Assembly: GCA_020627705.1 (NCBI GenBank)
Contig: JAHDGJ010000001.1
Location: 348,398 to 412,397, forward strand
From: Saprospiraceae bacterium
Lineage (GTDB): Bacteria; Bacteroidota; Bacteroidia; Chitinophagales; Saprospiraceae
Length of the DNA stretch: 64,000 bases
Direction: 5' to 3'
A program made the translations under genes and the position numbers. The notes under the pieces are model-generated. The model saw nothing but the letters and a program-made list of their open reading frames with translations, had not been told where the DNA came from and did no database searches. Within the stretch, counting starts at the first letter, position 1. Each line of letters starts with the position of its first letter. Shown here in pieces: positions 25,793-34,233 of the stretch.

Positions 25793-26904
25793 TCTTCTTC
25801 ACTCGCATTTGGAATTGTACTAGCAACACGAATCACCTTACAATCTTGTTTCAATTTGGAAAAAATCCTTAAGATCCACTCTTCGGAAGTATGACTTATA
25901 AAAATCTGTCCATATTCTTGAGTAGAAATTATATTTAACAACGATTCTACTCTTTTGTCATCCAATTTATCAAAAATGTCATCCAACAAAATGATTGGAT
26001 TTCGGTTACTCTTACGTTTGAGGTAATGGTATTGAGATAACTTCAAAGCGAATACAAAACTCTTCAACTGACCTTGAGAGCCAAAGGTTTTTAGTTTACG
26101 TTCTTTGATTAGAAACTTCAAATCGTCTTTGTGAATACCAGCTGTCGTTCTTCTTAGAATACGATCTTTTTCTCGAGAAGATTGCATGACCTCATCCCAT
26201 GGCATTTTTGCCAAATCACTTTGATATTCCATGCTGCATTGTTCTCGATGCTGACTTATCTCATTATATAGTTGGTTAAAAATGGGAGAAAGCAATTGGG
26301 TCTCTTCCATTCGTTTGGCATAAATATATTCTGCTGGTTCTTGCATTTTGCCATCAATGGCAGACAGCAACGTTTCGTTCCATGTACGATTCTCATGAAA
26401 TTGTTTGAGCAAAGCATTTCTTTGCGTCAGCAGTCTATTATACCGCATTAAATGATGCAAATAGCTACGGTCTATTTGGATCAAAATAGCATCCAAAAGC
26501 TTTCTTCGATTTTCACTAGAAAGCAACAAGCTATTCATATCCTCTGGAGAAACGATCACAACTGGGATATTTCCAATATGATCCGATCGCTTTTGCACCT
26601 TTTTATTGTCCCATTTTAATACTTTGGATTTTCCCGGAACAACCGCAGCAGATACCTTAAGCAATTGATCTCCTTCTTTATACAATCCTTCAATCCTAAA
26701 AAGATCTTGACCATGCCTAACCAAATTGCGATCATTGGTTTGAAAACTCTTAGCCATAGACAAATAATATATGGCATCAAGTAAATTGGTTTTTCCAACA
26801 CCATTTAAACCAACAAAAACATTAAATTTTGGATTAAAACGCTCCATATAGGAAGCATAATTTTTGAAATTATGGAGTGTAATCTTATCGAGGAAAAAAG
26901 GCAC
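25789..26904 (-). CDS. recF: DNA replication and repair protein RecF
   Basis: SMC-like ATPase that binds gapped DNA and helps load RecA with RecOR. Motifs: FKNY near the N-terminus, Walker A VGLNGVGKTN, the ABC signature FGSQGQLKSFVFALKL and Walker B PIILLDDIFDKLDD. It is full length for the family. The start is uncertain: the frame opens at TTG 26928, but GTG at 26904 gives the usual MxxFLDKITLHNFKNY spacing and leaves room for the divergent pdhA promoter box. It is co-transcribed with the DUF721 gene. Confidence 0.93.
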   Translation of the reverse strand: MPFFLDKITLHNFKNYASYMERFNPKFNVFVGLNGVGKTNLLDAIYYLSMAKSFQTNDRNLVRHGQDLFRIEGLYKEGDQLLKVSAAVVPGKSKVLKWDNKKVQKRSDHIGNIPVVIVSPEDMNSLLLSSENRRKLLDAILIQIDRSYLHHLMRYNRLLTQRNALLKQFHENRTWNETLLSAIDGKMQEPAEYIYAKRMEETQLLSPIFNQLYNEISQHREQCSMEYQSDLAKMPWDEVMQSSREKDRILRRTTAGIHKDDLKFLIKERKLKTFGSQGQLKSFVFALKLSQYHYLKRKSNRNPIILLDDIFDKLDDKRVESLLNIISTQEYGQIFISHTSEEWILRIFSKLKQDCKVIRVASTIPNASEEE

Positions 26905-26912
26905 TAATAGTA

Positions 26913-26920
26913 TATCTTTG
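26913..26920 (+). promoter_or_regulatory. Promoter -7 box for pdhA
   Basis: TATCTTTG matches TAnnTTTG, 21 bp before the pdhA ATG at 26941, predicting a leader of about 14 nt. This argues against the TTG at 26932 as the pdhA start. Confidence 0.55.
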
Positions 26921-26940
26921 GGGGACAATAATTGAATACT

Positions 26941-27975
26941 ATGCCTAAGGTACTAGAAAAGAAAGAGAATAAGCAAAGAAGCTCACAAAAGCCAAAATAT
27001 GATAAAAAGACATATTTGGGTTGGTATGAAATAATGCTAAGAGTTCGAAGATTCGAAGAGAAAGCTTTGCTTGCTTATAGCCAGCAAAAAATTAGAGGCT
27101 TTTGCCACGTATACATTGGCCAGGAAGCAATAGCAGCCGGTATTTCTAGTGCTTTAACGCCTGATGACAAATTGGTTACTGCCTATCGACAGCATGGTGT
27201 AGCACTTGCGAGAGGGTTGGATTCGAATTCTTGTATGGCAGAGCTTTTTGGAAAAGCCACCGGTTGTGTAAAGGGTAAAGGAGGATCGATGCATTTCTTC
27301 TCTAAAAAACACAACTATTTTGGTGGAAACGGAATAGTTGGTGCGCAAATCCCAATCGGTACAGGCATGGCATTGGCTGAGAAATATAGAAAAACTAAAA
27401 ACATCAGTGTTACTATGTTTGGAGACGGAGCGGCAAGACAGGGGGCTCTTTATGAGTCTTTTAATATGGCCATGACGTGGAATCTACCAGTGTTATATAT
27501 AGTAGAAAACAATGGCTATGCGATGGGCACAAGTGTAGAAAGAACCAGTAACGTACGCGAGCTTTATACCTTAGGTGAGTCTTTTGATATGCCAAGTGAA
27601 GCAGTAGATGGGATGTCTCCTGAAGCGGTACATGATGCTATGGTCAGAGCTGGAGATCACATTCGTTCGGGAAAAGGCCCTTATTTCTTAGAAATCAAAA
27701 CGTACAGATACAAAGGACATTCCGTATCTGATCCTGCAAAATACAGAACAAAAGACGAGTTAAACAGCTATAAGGACCGTGATCCCATTTCGATGACAGA
27801 AAAAAATATCATTGAAAATAAAATTGCAAGTCAAGCAGAAATCGATAAAATAAAGGACAACATTGCTGCAGAAATGGAAGAGGCCTACAAGTTTGCAGAT
27901 GAATCGGACTACCCTCTAGGTTCAGAACTATACGATGACAACTATCTTGAAAAAGATTACCCCTTTTTGACTTAA
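26941..27975 (+). CDS. pdhA: Pyruvate dehydrogenase E1 component, alpha subunit
   Basis: A 344-residue thiamine-diphosphate enzyme subunit that decarboxylates pyruvate within the pyruvate dehydrogenase complex. Motifs: RRFEEKALLAYSQQKIRGFCH, YRQHGVALARG, GGSMHFF, and the ThDP motif GDGAARQGALYESFNMA...NNGYAMGTS. The phosphorylation-loop-like region YKGHSVSDPAKYR is also seen. The lysine/serine-rich N-terminus differs from short forms. The E1 beta and E2 genes are not adjacent; the next gene is a TPR protein with its own promoter box. Confidence 0.94.
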   Translation: MPKVLEKKENKQRSSQKPKYDKKTYLGWYEIMLRVRRFEEKALLAYSQQKIRGFCHVYIGQEAIAAGISSALTPDDKLVTAYRQHGVALARGLDSNSCMAELFGKATGCVKGKGGSMHFFSKKHNYFGGNGIVGAQIPIGTGMALAEKYRKTKNISVTMFGDGAARQGALYESFNMAMTWNLPVLYIVENNGYAMGTSVERTSNVRELYTLGESFDMPSEAVDGMSPEAVHDAMVRAGDHIRSGKGPYFLEIKTYRYKGHSVSDPAKYRTKDELNSYKDRDPISMTEKNIIENKIASQAEIDKIKDNIAAEMEEAYKFADESDYPLGSELYDDNYLEKDYPFLT

Positions 27976-28048
27976 TCTTGAGCTCAAAATCAATCTTAAA
28001 AGGATTTCTTTTTTTTGCGCTAATTCCACTTAAAACAATGAGTATTGT

Positions 28049-28056
28049 TAACTTTG
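28049..28056 (+). promoter_or_regulatory. Promoter -7 box for the TPR-protein gene
   Basis: TAACTTTG matches TAnnTTTG, 26 bp before the ATG at 28082, for a leader of about 18 nt. No clear -33 box. Confidence 0.5.
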
Positions 28057-28081
28057 CACCACTTTTAGATAAAGCATAGAA

Positions 28082-28777
28082 ATGGCAAAAAGGAGAACGA
28101 AAATTCCACGAAGTAACAAAAGCAAAGTTCAAGATGAAACTTTGGTAGATTTAGTCGATGCTAGAGATTCGGCAAAAGGTTTTTTTGAAAGAAATCAAAA
28201 AACGGTAGTCGGTGTGGCAAGTTTGTTGGCTTTACTATTGATTGCATATGTTTGCTATCAATTTTTATACAAGCAGCCAAGAGAAGAGAGTGCAAAAGAA
28301 ATGATATACAAAGCAGAACAACAGTTTCAAAGAGATTCATTTGCCTTGGCATTAGAGAATCCAGGGGCTGGATTCGAAGGCTTTTTGGATATCATTGACA
28401 ACTATAGCGGAACAAAAACCGCCAATCTTGCTAAATATTATGCAGGTGTTTCGTTTTTAAATTTGGGCAAATATGATGATGCAATTGAATACCTCAATTC
28501 ATTCTCTGCATCTGGTGATGTTAGTCCTACGATGAAATACGGAGCTATGGGCGATGCATATTCAGAGCTCAATGATTTGGAGTCTGCCTTGAGTTACTAT
28601 AAAAAAGCGGCTTATGGTGTTGAGAATGAGCTATTATCTCCATACTATTTAAAAAAATATGGTCTGCTTTGCAGGAAACAAGGAGATCAAGATGCTGCGA
28701 AAAAAGCTTTTGAGACTATAAGAGACAAATACCCCAACTCAACCGAAAATACAGAAGTAGCGAAATATCTATTTTAA
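28082..28777 (+). CDS. Membrane-anchored TPR protein (YfgM-like topology)
   Basis: A 231-residue protein with a basic cytoplasmic N-terminus, one transmembrane helix at about residues 42-62 and a periplasmic TPR region. Repeats are visible as LAKYYAGVSFLNLGKYDDAIEYL, MKYGAMGDAYSELNDLESAL and YYLKKYGLLCRKQGDQDAAKKAF segments. The topology resembles YfgM/BamD-type assembly helpers at the membrane, but the partner is unknown. It sits between pdhA and ribH and ends in a terminator. Confidence 0.8.
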   Translation: MAKRRTKIPRSNKSKVQDETLVDLVDARDSAKGFFERNQKTVVGVASLLALLLIAYVCYQFLYKQPREESAKEMIYKAEQQFQRDSFALALENPGAGFEGFLDIIDNYSGTKTANLAKYYAGVSFLNLGKYDDAIEYLNSFSASGDVSPTMKYGAMGDAYSELNDLESALSYYKKAAYGVENELLSPYYLKKYGLLCRKQGDQDAAKKAFETIRDKYPNSTENTEVAKYLF

Positions 28778-28803
28778 ATTTTCAATAGAAAAAGATATAA
28801 ATT

Positions 28804-28837
28804 AAGCCAAGTACGTGTATCGTATTTGGCTTTTTTA
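28804..28837 (+). terminator. Terminator or attenuator directly before ribH
   Basis: A 12-bp stem aagccaagtacg/cgtatttggctt (one G-T pair, loop tgtat) followed by six T. It ends only about 10 nt before the ribH ATG, so either it terminates the TPR-protein transcript or it acts as a readthrough or attenuation element for ribH. Confidence 0.85.
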
Positions 28838-28847
28838 ATTTCACATT

Positions 28848-29360
28848 ATGGCAAATAAAAAAAACACACTTTCTAAAAAGAATCAGCTCAATCTTGACAA
28901 TGCGCAAGAATTGAAAGTAGCATTGGTTGTTTCCGAATGGAATTTTGATATTACAGATTCCCTCAGAAAGGCAGCAGTACAAACCTTAAAGGAAAGTGGT
29001 ATTATCGAAGAAAATATTTTTGAGTTTTGGGTACCTGGGGCTTTTGAATTGCCATTGGGCGCCAAAATTGCGAATGACCAACAAAACCCAGATGGAATTA
29101 TTTGTCTTGGCTGTGTGATAAAAGGAGAAACTGATCATGACAAATATATTTCTCAATCGGTAGCAGGTGGATTGCAAAGTTTGAATTTAGCGCTTTCCAA
29201 ACCAGTTACATTTGGATTGTTAACTCCAAACTCTAAAGAACAAGCAGAGGATCGATCTGGTGGTAAATACGGAAACAAAGGAGTTGAGGCTGCCTATACG
29301 GCATTAAAAATGCTGGAACTAAAAAGAGTGCAAACCAAAAAGAAAATAGGATTTCAATGA
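28848..29360 (+). CDS. ribH: 6,7-dimethyl-8-ribityllumazine synthase
   Basis: A 170-residue riboflavin-pathway enzyme condensing 5-amino-6-ribitylaminouracil with 3,4-dihydroxy-2-butanone-4-phosphate. Motifs: VVSEWNFDIT, WVPGAFELPL and the active-site GCVIKGETDHDKYI with catalytic H97, then FGLLTPNSKEQAEDR. N- and C-terminal lysine-rich tails are a little long but usual in the phylum. It overlaps the MBL gene by ATGA, forming ribH-MBL-SpoU. A terminator-like hairpin lies directly upstream. Confidence 0.95.
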   Translation: MANKKNTLSKKNQLNLDNAQELKVALVVSEWNFDITDSLRKAAVQTLKESGIIEENIFEFWVPGAFELPLGAKIANDQQNPDGIICLGCVIKGETDHDKYISQSVAGGLQSLNLALSKPVTFGLLTPNSKEQAEDRSGGKYGNKGVEAAYTALKMLELKRVQTKKKIGFQ

Positions 29361-30211
29361 TTCGAATAAAAGCAATCGAAACCGGAAATTTTAAACTCGA
29401 TGGCGGTGCTATGTTTGGCGTAGTGCCTCGTAGAATGTGGGAAAAACTAAATCCTCCTGATGCTGAAAACATGTGCACCTGGGCGATGAGATGTCTGTAT
29501 GTAGAATCAGAAAACAGCAAAATACTTTTTGATACAGGGATAGGCACCAAACTTTCAGATAAAATGAAGTCTCATTTTTACCCCCATGGTGCGGATAGCC
29601 TTATGTCTTCTTTGGAGCAAATAAATGTTTCACCTGAAGAAATCACGGATGTATTCTTAACTCATTTACATTTTGATCATTGTGGTGGTGCGGTGACATT
29701 AAATACCAACAACGAATTAGTTCCTACTTTCAAAAATGCTAAATACTGGTCCAACAAAAGACATTTTGATTGGGCAATGAATCCTAATCCACGTGAAAAA
29801 GCTTCTTTTTTAAAAGAAAATATAGAGCCGCTGCAAAAACATGGTGTGCTTCATTTTGTGGAAGAAACTCAAGATATTCACTGGAAAGATCAGATCTACA
29901 TAAAGTTTGCCTTCGGTCATACAGAGGCCATGATGCTCCCCTATTTTGTTCATAACGAAAAGACTTTCATGTATATGGCGGACCTCTTACCCTCTGCTGG
30001 ACACATCTCGATGCCATTTGTGATGTCCTACGATATAAGACCTCTCCAAACCTTAAAAGAAAAAAAGGAAATCTTGGATTGGATCGTAGAAGATAAGGTG
30101 TATTGTATTCTAGAACATGACAAGGACTCTGAATGCATCACTATGATGCGAAATGAGAAAAACAGAATTGTATTAGACTCAAGTCATAAGTTATATGAAT
30201 TAATGCAATGA
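29357..30211 (+). CDS. Metallo-beta-lactamase-fold hydrolase
   Basis: A 284-residue cytoplasmic hydrolase of the MBL superfamily. The metal-binding HxHxDH motif is TLHLHFDHCGG-like (residues around 101-108, read as LTHLHFDHCGG), with further ligands in FGHTEAMM and a terminal His in ILEHDKDS. LFDTGIGTKLS is the usual first-strand motif. The substrate cannot be predicted: family members act on lactones, thioesters or phosphoesters. It is translationally coupled to ribH (ATGA) and to the downstream SpoU methyltransferase (ATGA). Confidence 0.85.
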   Translation: MIRIKAIETGNFKLDGGAMFGVVPRRMWEKLNPPDAENMCTWAMRCLYVESENSKILFDTGIGTKLSDKMKSHFYPHGADSLMSSLEQINVSPEEITDVFLTHLHFDHCGGAVTLNTNNELVPTFKNAKYWSNKRHFDWAMNPNPREKASFLKENIEPLQKHGVLHFVEETQDIHWKDQIYIKFAFGHTEAMMLPYFVHNEKTFMYMADLLPSAGHISMPFVMSYDIRPLQTLKEKKEILDWIVEDKVYCILEHDKDSECITMMRNEKNRIVLDSSHKLYELMQ

Positions 30212-30705
30212 AAATTTTAAACTTTGAGGAAATCCAATCTAAAATTGGGGAGTTAAAAACACCTTCTTGCGACATTACACTTCTTCTTGACCGTCCCCAG
30301 AGTGAAATGAATATTGCACATGTTTTTAGATTGAGCGATGCAGCAAGAATTTCTAAGATTTATATTCTCCAAAATAAAAGAATGCTGAATTGGGATAAAA
30401 TTCAGAAGAGGTCTAGAAGAAACACTCGAATCCCTCATCAATTTATTGAAAGCATTAACGAAGTAGATTTTCCAAAAGAAGTTTGGGCATTAGAATGGAC
30501 CGACAAAAGCGAAGATGTTTTTTCTCTTACTGACATACCACAAAAACTCATGCTCTTGATTGGAAATGAGCGCTTTGGCCTTTCTAAAGATTTAATTCAA
30601 AAATGCTCCAAAAGCATACATATTCCCATGTTTGGAGAACACAGCTCCTTGAATATGGCCATGGCTACCTCCATTGCCGTTTATCAATTATTGCATAAGT
30701 CTTAA
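30208..30705 (+). CDS. TrmH/SpoU-family RNA 2'-O-methyltransferase
   Basis: A 165-residue SPOUT methyltransferase. The three SpoU motifs are visible in shortened form: N-terminal MNIAHVFRLSDA (motif 1, N..a..R), central LMLLIGNERFGLS (motif 2, GNE) and C-terminal IPMFGEHSSLNMAMATSIAVY (motif 3, SLN knot). It would methylate a ribose 2'-OH in tRNA or rRNA using SAM. It lacks the N-terminal extension of larger TrmH/RlmB enzymes. It overlaps the MBL hydrolase gene by ATGA. A second TrmH-type gene is at 41162. Confidence 0.87.
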   Translation: MKILNFEEIQSKIGELKTPSCDITLLLDRPQSEMNIAHVFRLSDAARISKIYILQNKRMLNWDKIQKRSRRNTRIPHQFIESINEVDFPKEVWALEWTDKSEDVFSLTDIPQKLMLLIGNERFGLSKDLIQKCSKSIHIPMFGEHSSLNMAMATSIAVYQLLHKS

Positions 30706-30777
30706 TTGGATGATTCTTAAACTTTCCTTTCATTGGTGCATTTACATTTCATTAAGAACTTGTAAAGCGTATATTCC

Positions 30778-30785
30778 TACCTTTG
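30778..30785 (+). promoter_or_regulatory. Promoter -7 box for the TonB-type receptor gene
   Basis: TACCTTTG matches TAnnTTTG, 19 bp before the ATG at 30804. A CTTG 15 nt upstream is a weak -33 candidate. Confidence 0.5.
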
Positions 30786-30803
30786 TAGCGTTGAAATGAA
30801 AGC

Positions 30804-33164
30804 ATGAAAAAAACATTTACTTTTTTACTTATTTGCATTACCTCCTTATGCTCATCACAATCAGTCCCATATACGATACAAGGCAAGGTAATTGAATTCA
30901 GCTCGCAGCAACCCATCGAATTTGCGTCCGTAGTAGTAAAAGAAAAAGCAAATGGCACCTTACTCACAGGAACAAGCACTGCTGAAGACGGTACATTTTT
31001 AATAAAGACCAAGATCAAAGAGGTACAATTAGAAATTAGCTTTCTGGGATTATCAACTTTGGACATTGAAAACGTCTACTTCAAAGGCAACACGGCAGAT
31101 TTGGGGATCATACAATTAGAGAACGATTCTGAAAAAATTGAGGAAGTGTTGATTTCAGCGCAAAAATCAACAACTGAATTCAAGTTAGATAAACGAGTTT
31201 TTAATGTAGGCTCGGATCTTAGTAGCACTGGTGCCAGCGCACTTGAAGTATTAAACAATGTACCCTCTGTGGATGTAAATATCGAAGGCGATGTTTCGCT
31301 CCGGGGTTCTACTGGAGTCCAAATCCTCATAAATGGCAAACCTTCCATTTTGTCCGATGACGCTTCAAATGCCTTAGGTACTATTACTGCTGATATGATT
31401 GAAAAGATAGAAGTCATCACCAATCCCTCGGCTAAATACGAAGCTGAGGGGACCTCTGGAATTCTAAACATTGTGCTCAAGAAAAATGAGAAAAAAGGTC
31501 TAAACGGTTCTCTTTCACTAAATACTGGTGCTCCTGCAAATCACAGCGTTGGACTCAGTTTAAACAGACGCTCCGAAAAATTTAATCTTTTTACACAATT
31601 GGGAGCGGGTTTTCGAGAGCTGCCACGATATAACGAGAACACCAATACGGACAAGTTAAACAACACAGAACTGTATTCTGAAGGCACGGAATATCGAAAT
31701 GAAAATTTTTACAATTTTGTTTTAGGCACTGATTATTACATCAACGAACTAAATGTAATCACGCTCTCTGGTAGTTTCGCATACGAAATAGAAGATCAAC
31801 CCTCGGAAACCAACTTTATATTTAGTGGCGAGGGGTTGGAAGACAGCGAATGGCAAAGAAATGAAGTCACTGAAGCAACCAATCCCAAATATCAATACGA
31901 ACTACAATACAAGAGGGATTTTACCGACTTTAAAGAACACCAACTCCTATGTAGTGCTATAGGAAGATTCTTTGGCAAAGATCAATCGTCATTCTTCACC
32001 AATACTTTGAGGAGTGGTCAAAGAGCCCTAAACAATCAAATTACTGAAACCTCATTTCAAGAAGGCAAATATACCTTCAACTTGGATTACACCAAGCCTT
32101 TCGATGAGTTCTGGACCATGGAAACTGGTTTTCAATACTTAACAAATGCAGTGAGTAATGAATTCTCAGTTAGTGATGAAATAGATGGGACTTTCGTGGT
32201 TGATCCAAACTTGACAAACCTTTTTGAATATGATCAAAATGTATTGGGCATATATGGTACAGGTGCATATGAAGGAAAAATATGGGGCTTAAAGATGGGT
32301 CTTAGAGTAGAACATACAGATCTAAAAACCTTACTGGTCAATACCAACATGCCCAATGACCAAAAATTCACGAATCTCTTTCCATCGCTGCACACCTCTT
32401 ATAAATTTTCGGAAAGGGTCTCATTCCAAGCTGGATATTCGAGAAGAATTTATAGACCTAGATTATGGGATCTCAATCCCTTTTTCAATGTAAGAAATAA
32501 CTTCAGCATAAGAACGGGAAACCCGAATTTGTTGCCGGAGTTTACGGATAGCTACGAAGTCGGAAGCATTTTCATCTTTGAAGATTTATCCTTGAATGTA
32601 AATGGGTATTACCGCTATACAACAGATAAAATAGAACGTGTTTTCTTCTTTGAGAACAATGTCAATACCACACAACCAGAAAATATTGGAGTAAACAAGG
32701 CTTTCGGGCTCGAGGCTAATTTTAAATATACTGCTTCAAAAAAACTGACTATCAACGGGGACGCCAACTATAATGTCTTCCGAAGAGATGGACAATTCAA
32801 TGATCAAAATTTTGATTTTTCGGCTGATAAGTGGTCCAGCAAGTTGAGTACCAAGTATAAGATCAAAAAAAACATCGATGTTGAGATTACTGGCCGCACA
32901 CAATCAAGAGAAAAGACCATACAAGGGATCATCGCTGGATTCTCCACCCTGGATGCGGGATTAAGAATTAAGATCCTACAGGGTAAAGGAGTGTTCAATG
33001 TAAGTGCCCGAGATCTTTTTGCATCCAGAATACGACAAGCAACCATCGACAATGAAAATTTCTACATATTCAGTCAAGGCCAAAGAGGTCGATTTTTAAC
33101 ACTAGGATTTAGTTATGGCTTTGGAAAAGGAGAAGCTATGCATTTTTCTGGAAGAAGAAGATAA
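30804..33164 (+). CDS. TonB-dependent receptor-like outer membrane protein with CarboxypepD_reg domain
   Basis: A 786-residue outer membrane protein. The signal peptide ends near CSSQS; a CarboxypepD-regulatory beta-sandwich occupies about residues 23-100 (YTIQGKVIEFSSQQPIEFA); the plug domain carries ALEVLNNVPSVDV and LINGKPSIL; the rest is a beta barrel with many aromatic strands, ending in FLTLGFSYGFGKG followed by a basic tail. It matches the OMP_b-brl_3 type found in Bacteroidota, which is often annotated as TonB-dependent receptor. The ligand is not known. No SusD-like partner is adjacent, so it is not a classical polysaccharide utilisation pair. Confidence 0.87.
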   Translation: MKKTFTFLLICITSLCSSQSVPYTIQGKVIEFSSQQPIEFASVVVKEKANGTLLTGTSTAEDGTFLIKTKIKEVQLEISFLGLSTLDIENVYFKGNTADLGIIQLENDSEKIEEVLISAQKSTTEFKLDKRVFNVGSDLSSTGASALEVLNNVPSVDVNIEGDVSLRGSTGVQILINGKPSILSDDASNALGTITADMIEKIEVITNPSAKYEAEGTSGILNIVLKKNEKKGLNGSLSLNTGAPANHSVGLSLNRRSEKFNLFTQLGAGFRELPRYNENTNTDKLNNTELYSEGTEYRNENFYNFVLGTDYYINELNVITLSGSFAYEIEDQPSETNFIFSGEGLEDSEWQRNEVTEATNPKYQYELQYKRDFTDFKEHQLLCSAIGRFFGKDQSSFFTNTLRSGQRALNNQITETSFQEGKYTFNLDYTKPFDEFWTMETGFQYLTNAVSNEFSVSDEIDGTFVVDPNLTNLFEYDQNVLGIYGTGAYEGKIWGLKMGLRVEHTDLKTLLVNTNMPNDQKFTNLFPSLHTSYKFSERVSFQAGYSRRIYRPRLWDLNPFFNVRNNFSIRTGNPNLLPEFTDSYEVGSIFIFEDLSLNVNGYYRYTTDKIERVFFFENNVNTTQPENIGVNKAFGLEANFKYTASKKLTINGDANYNVFRRDGQFNDQNFDFSADKWSSKLSTKYKIKKNIDVEITGRTQSREKTIQGIIAGFSTLDAGLRIKILQGKGVFNVSARDLFASRIRQATIDNENFYIFSQGQRGRFLTLGFSYGFGKGEAMHFSGRRR

Positions 33165-33195
33165 TTTTAGGCCAATATTTTAAGTGCACGTAACC

Positions 33196-33849
33196 ATGGA
33201 TTTTTCAAAAGTAAGCTGTGTCATTTTTGACATGGATGGAGTGATTATAAATTCGGAAGAAATACACAAAAGAGCCTACTTCGATACGTTTGCCTTTTTA
33301 AATCTAGAGGTATCCGTTGCCTTGTATCAAAGCTTTACTGGTTCCTCAACCTTGAATGTATTTCAAAAAGTAGTATCACATTTTAAGCTTTCAGAGGATC
33401 CCAAAAAATTGGTGTTAGAAAAAAGAAAAAGATTTGTGGAATACTTCGAAAAGGATCCTAATCTTGATTTAGTCCCTGGAGTTAAAGACATCATCCAATA
33501 CTTTCATAAAAAAGGACTTACCCTTATTTTAGCCTCATCGTCTTCCATGGAAAACATTGATCGAGTGTTCAATAGATTTGAACTCAACCAATTTTTCAAA
33601 GCTAAAATCAGTGGAGCCGATCTAGTAAAATCAAAGCCCCATCCCGAAATTTTTGAAAAAGCGGCAATACTCGGAAATGCAGCAAAGCAAAATTGCATTG
33701 TGATCGAAGATTCTGACAACGGAATTATGGCTGCCAATAAAGCAGGGATTTATGTCTTCGGATATGACAACCCGACAATCACCAATCAAACTTTACAACG
33801 TGCGGATCAAGTTATATCTGATTACAGCGAACTAAAAGCTTTGATATAA
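33196..33849 (+). CDS. HAD-superfamily hydrolase (beta-phosphoglucomutase-like)
   Basis: A 217-residue HAD subfamily IA protein, a phosphatase or phosphomutase. The nucleophile motif DxDGV is FDMDGVI (Asp12 and Asp14 from the ATG at 33196), motif II is LASSSS, motif III includes the lysine in KSKPHPEIF, and motif IV is IEDSDNGI. The cap helices follow motif I. A GTG at 33184 could extend the protein by four residues, but the ATG fits family starts better. The substrate is undetermined. It follows the receptor gene by about 30 bp and may share its transcript. Confidence 0.88.
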   Translation: MDFSKVSCVIFDMDGVIINSEEIHKRAYFDTFAFLNLEVSVALYQSFTGSSTLNVFQKVVSHFKLSEDPKKLVLEKRKRFVEYFEKDPNLDLVPGVKDIIQYFHKKGLTLILASSSSMENIDRVFNRFELNQFFKAKISGADLVKSKPHPEIFEKAAILGNAAKQNCIVIEDSDNGIMAANKAGIYVFGYDNPTITNQTLQRADQVISDYSELKALI

Positions 33850-33850
33850 A

Positions 33851-34164
33851 TTAGTTATCGTAAACAATCAAGTGAGCAGTTACCGAAAGCTTTGATTCAA
33901 AGGTCTCAAAATGCAGAAAAATAATTCCATCTGCTCCTCTTTTTTGGCCTTCCTTAATCATATCATTTTAATATAATCAAGACTATTTCCATAGTTTCGA
34001 CCTACAAGCTTACCAATTACGGTATACTCTTTAGTCGCATCACCTGGATCAAAATAAACATCTAATTTACCCGGATTTGGTGCATATGTATCGCCCAGAT
34101 ATTGCAAATGTGAGCCACAAGAAAAGACAAAGAACAAAGAGCAAAAGAACAAAAACTTTTTCAT
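33851..34164 (-). pseudogene. Small lipoprotein gene disrupted by a 5-bp duplication
   Basis: The intact reading frame covers 34164-33958: a signal peptide with lipobox FSCGS and the start of a lipoprotein (YLGDTYAPNPGK...). It then hits TGA just after a directly repeated atgat (atgatatgat on the minus strand, about 33957-33968). Removing one copy of the 5-mer restores a single 102-residue frame whose end, KEGQKRGADGIIFLHFE to HLIVYDN, looks like the ending of a family of small Bacteroidota lipoproteins with a (R)GADGII motif. The total of 314 bp equals 309 plus 5. It is therefore a frameshift pseudogene, a phase-variable gene or a sequencing error. Confidence 0.72.
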
Positions 34165-34233
34165 AAAAAGCGTTTAGAAAGTCAAATTGAATTTACTTAA
34201 ATCTAAAAGGCACTGGTTTAACTTCCAATGACT

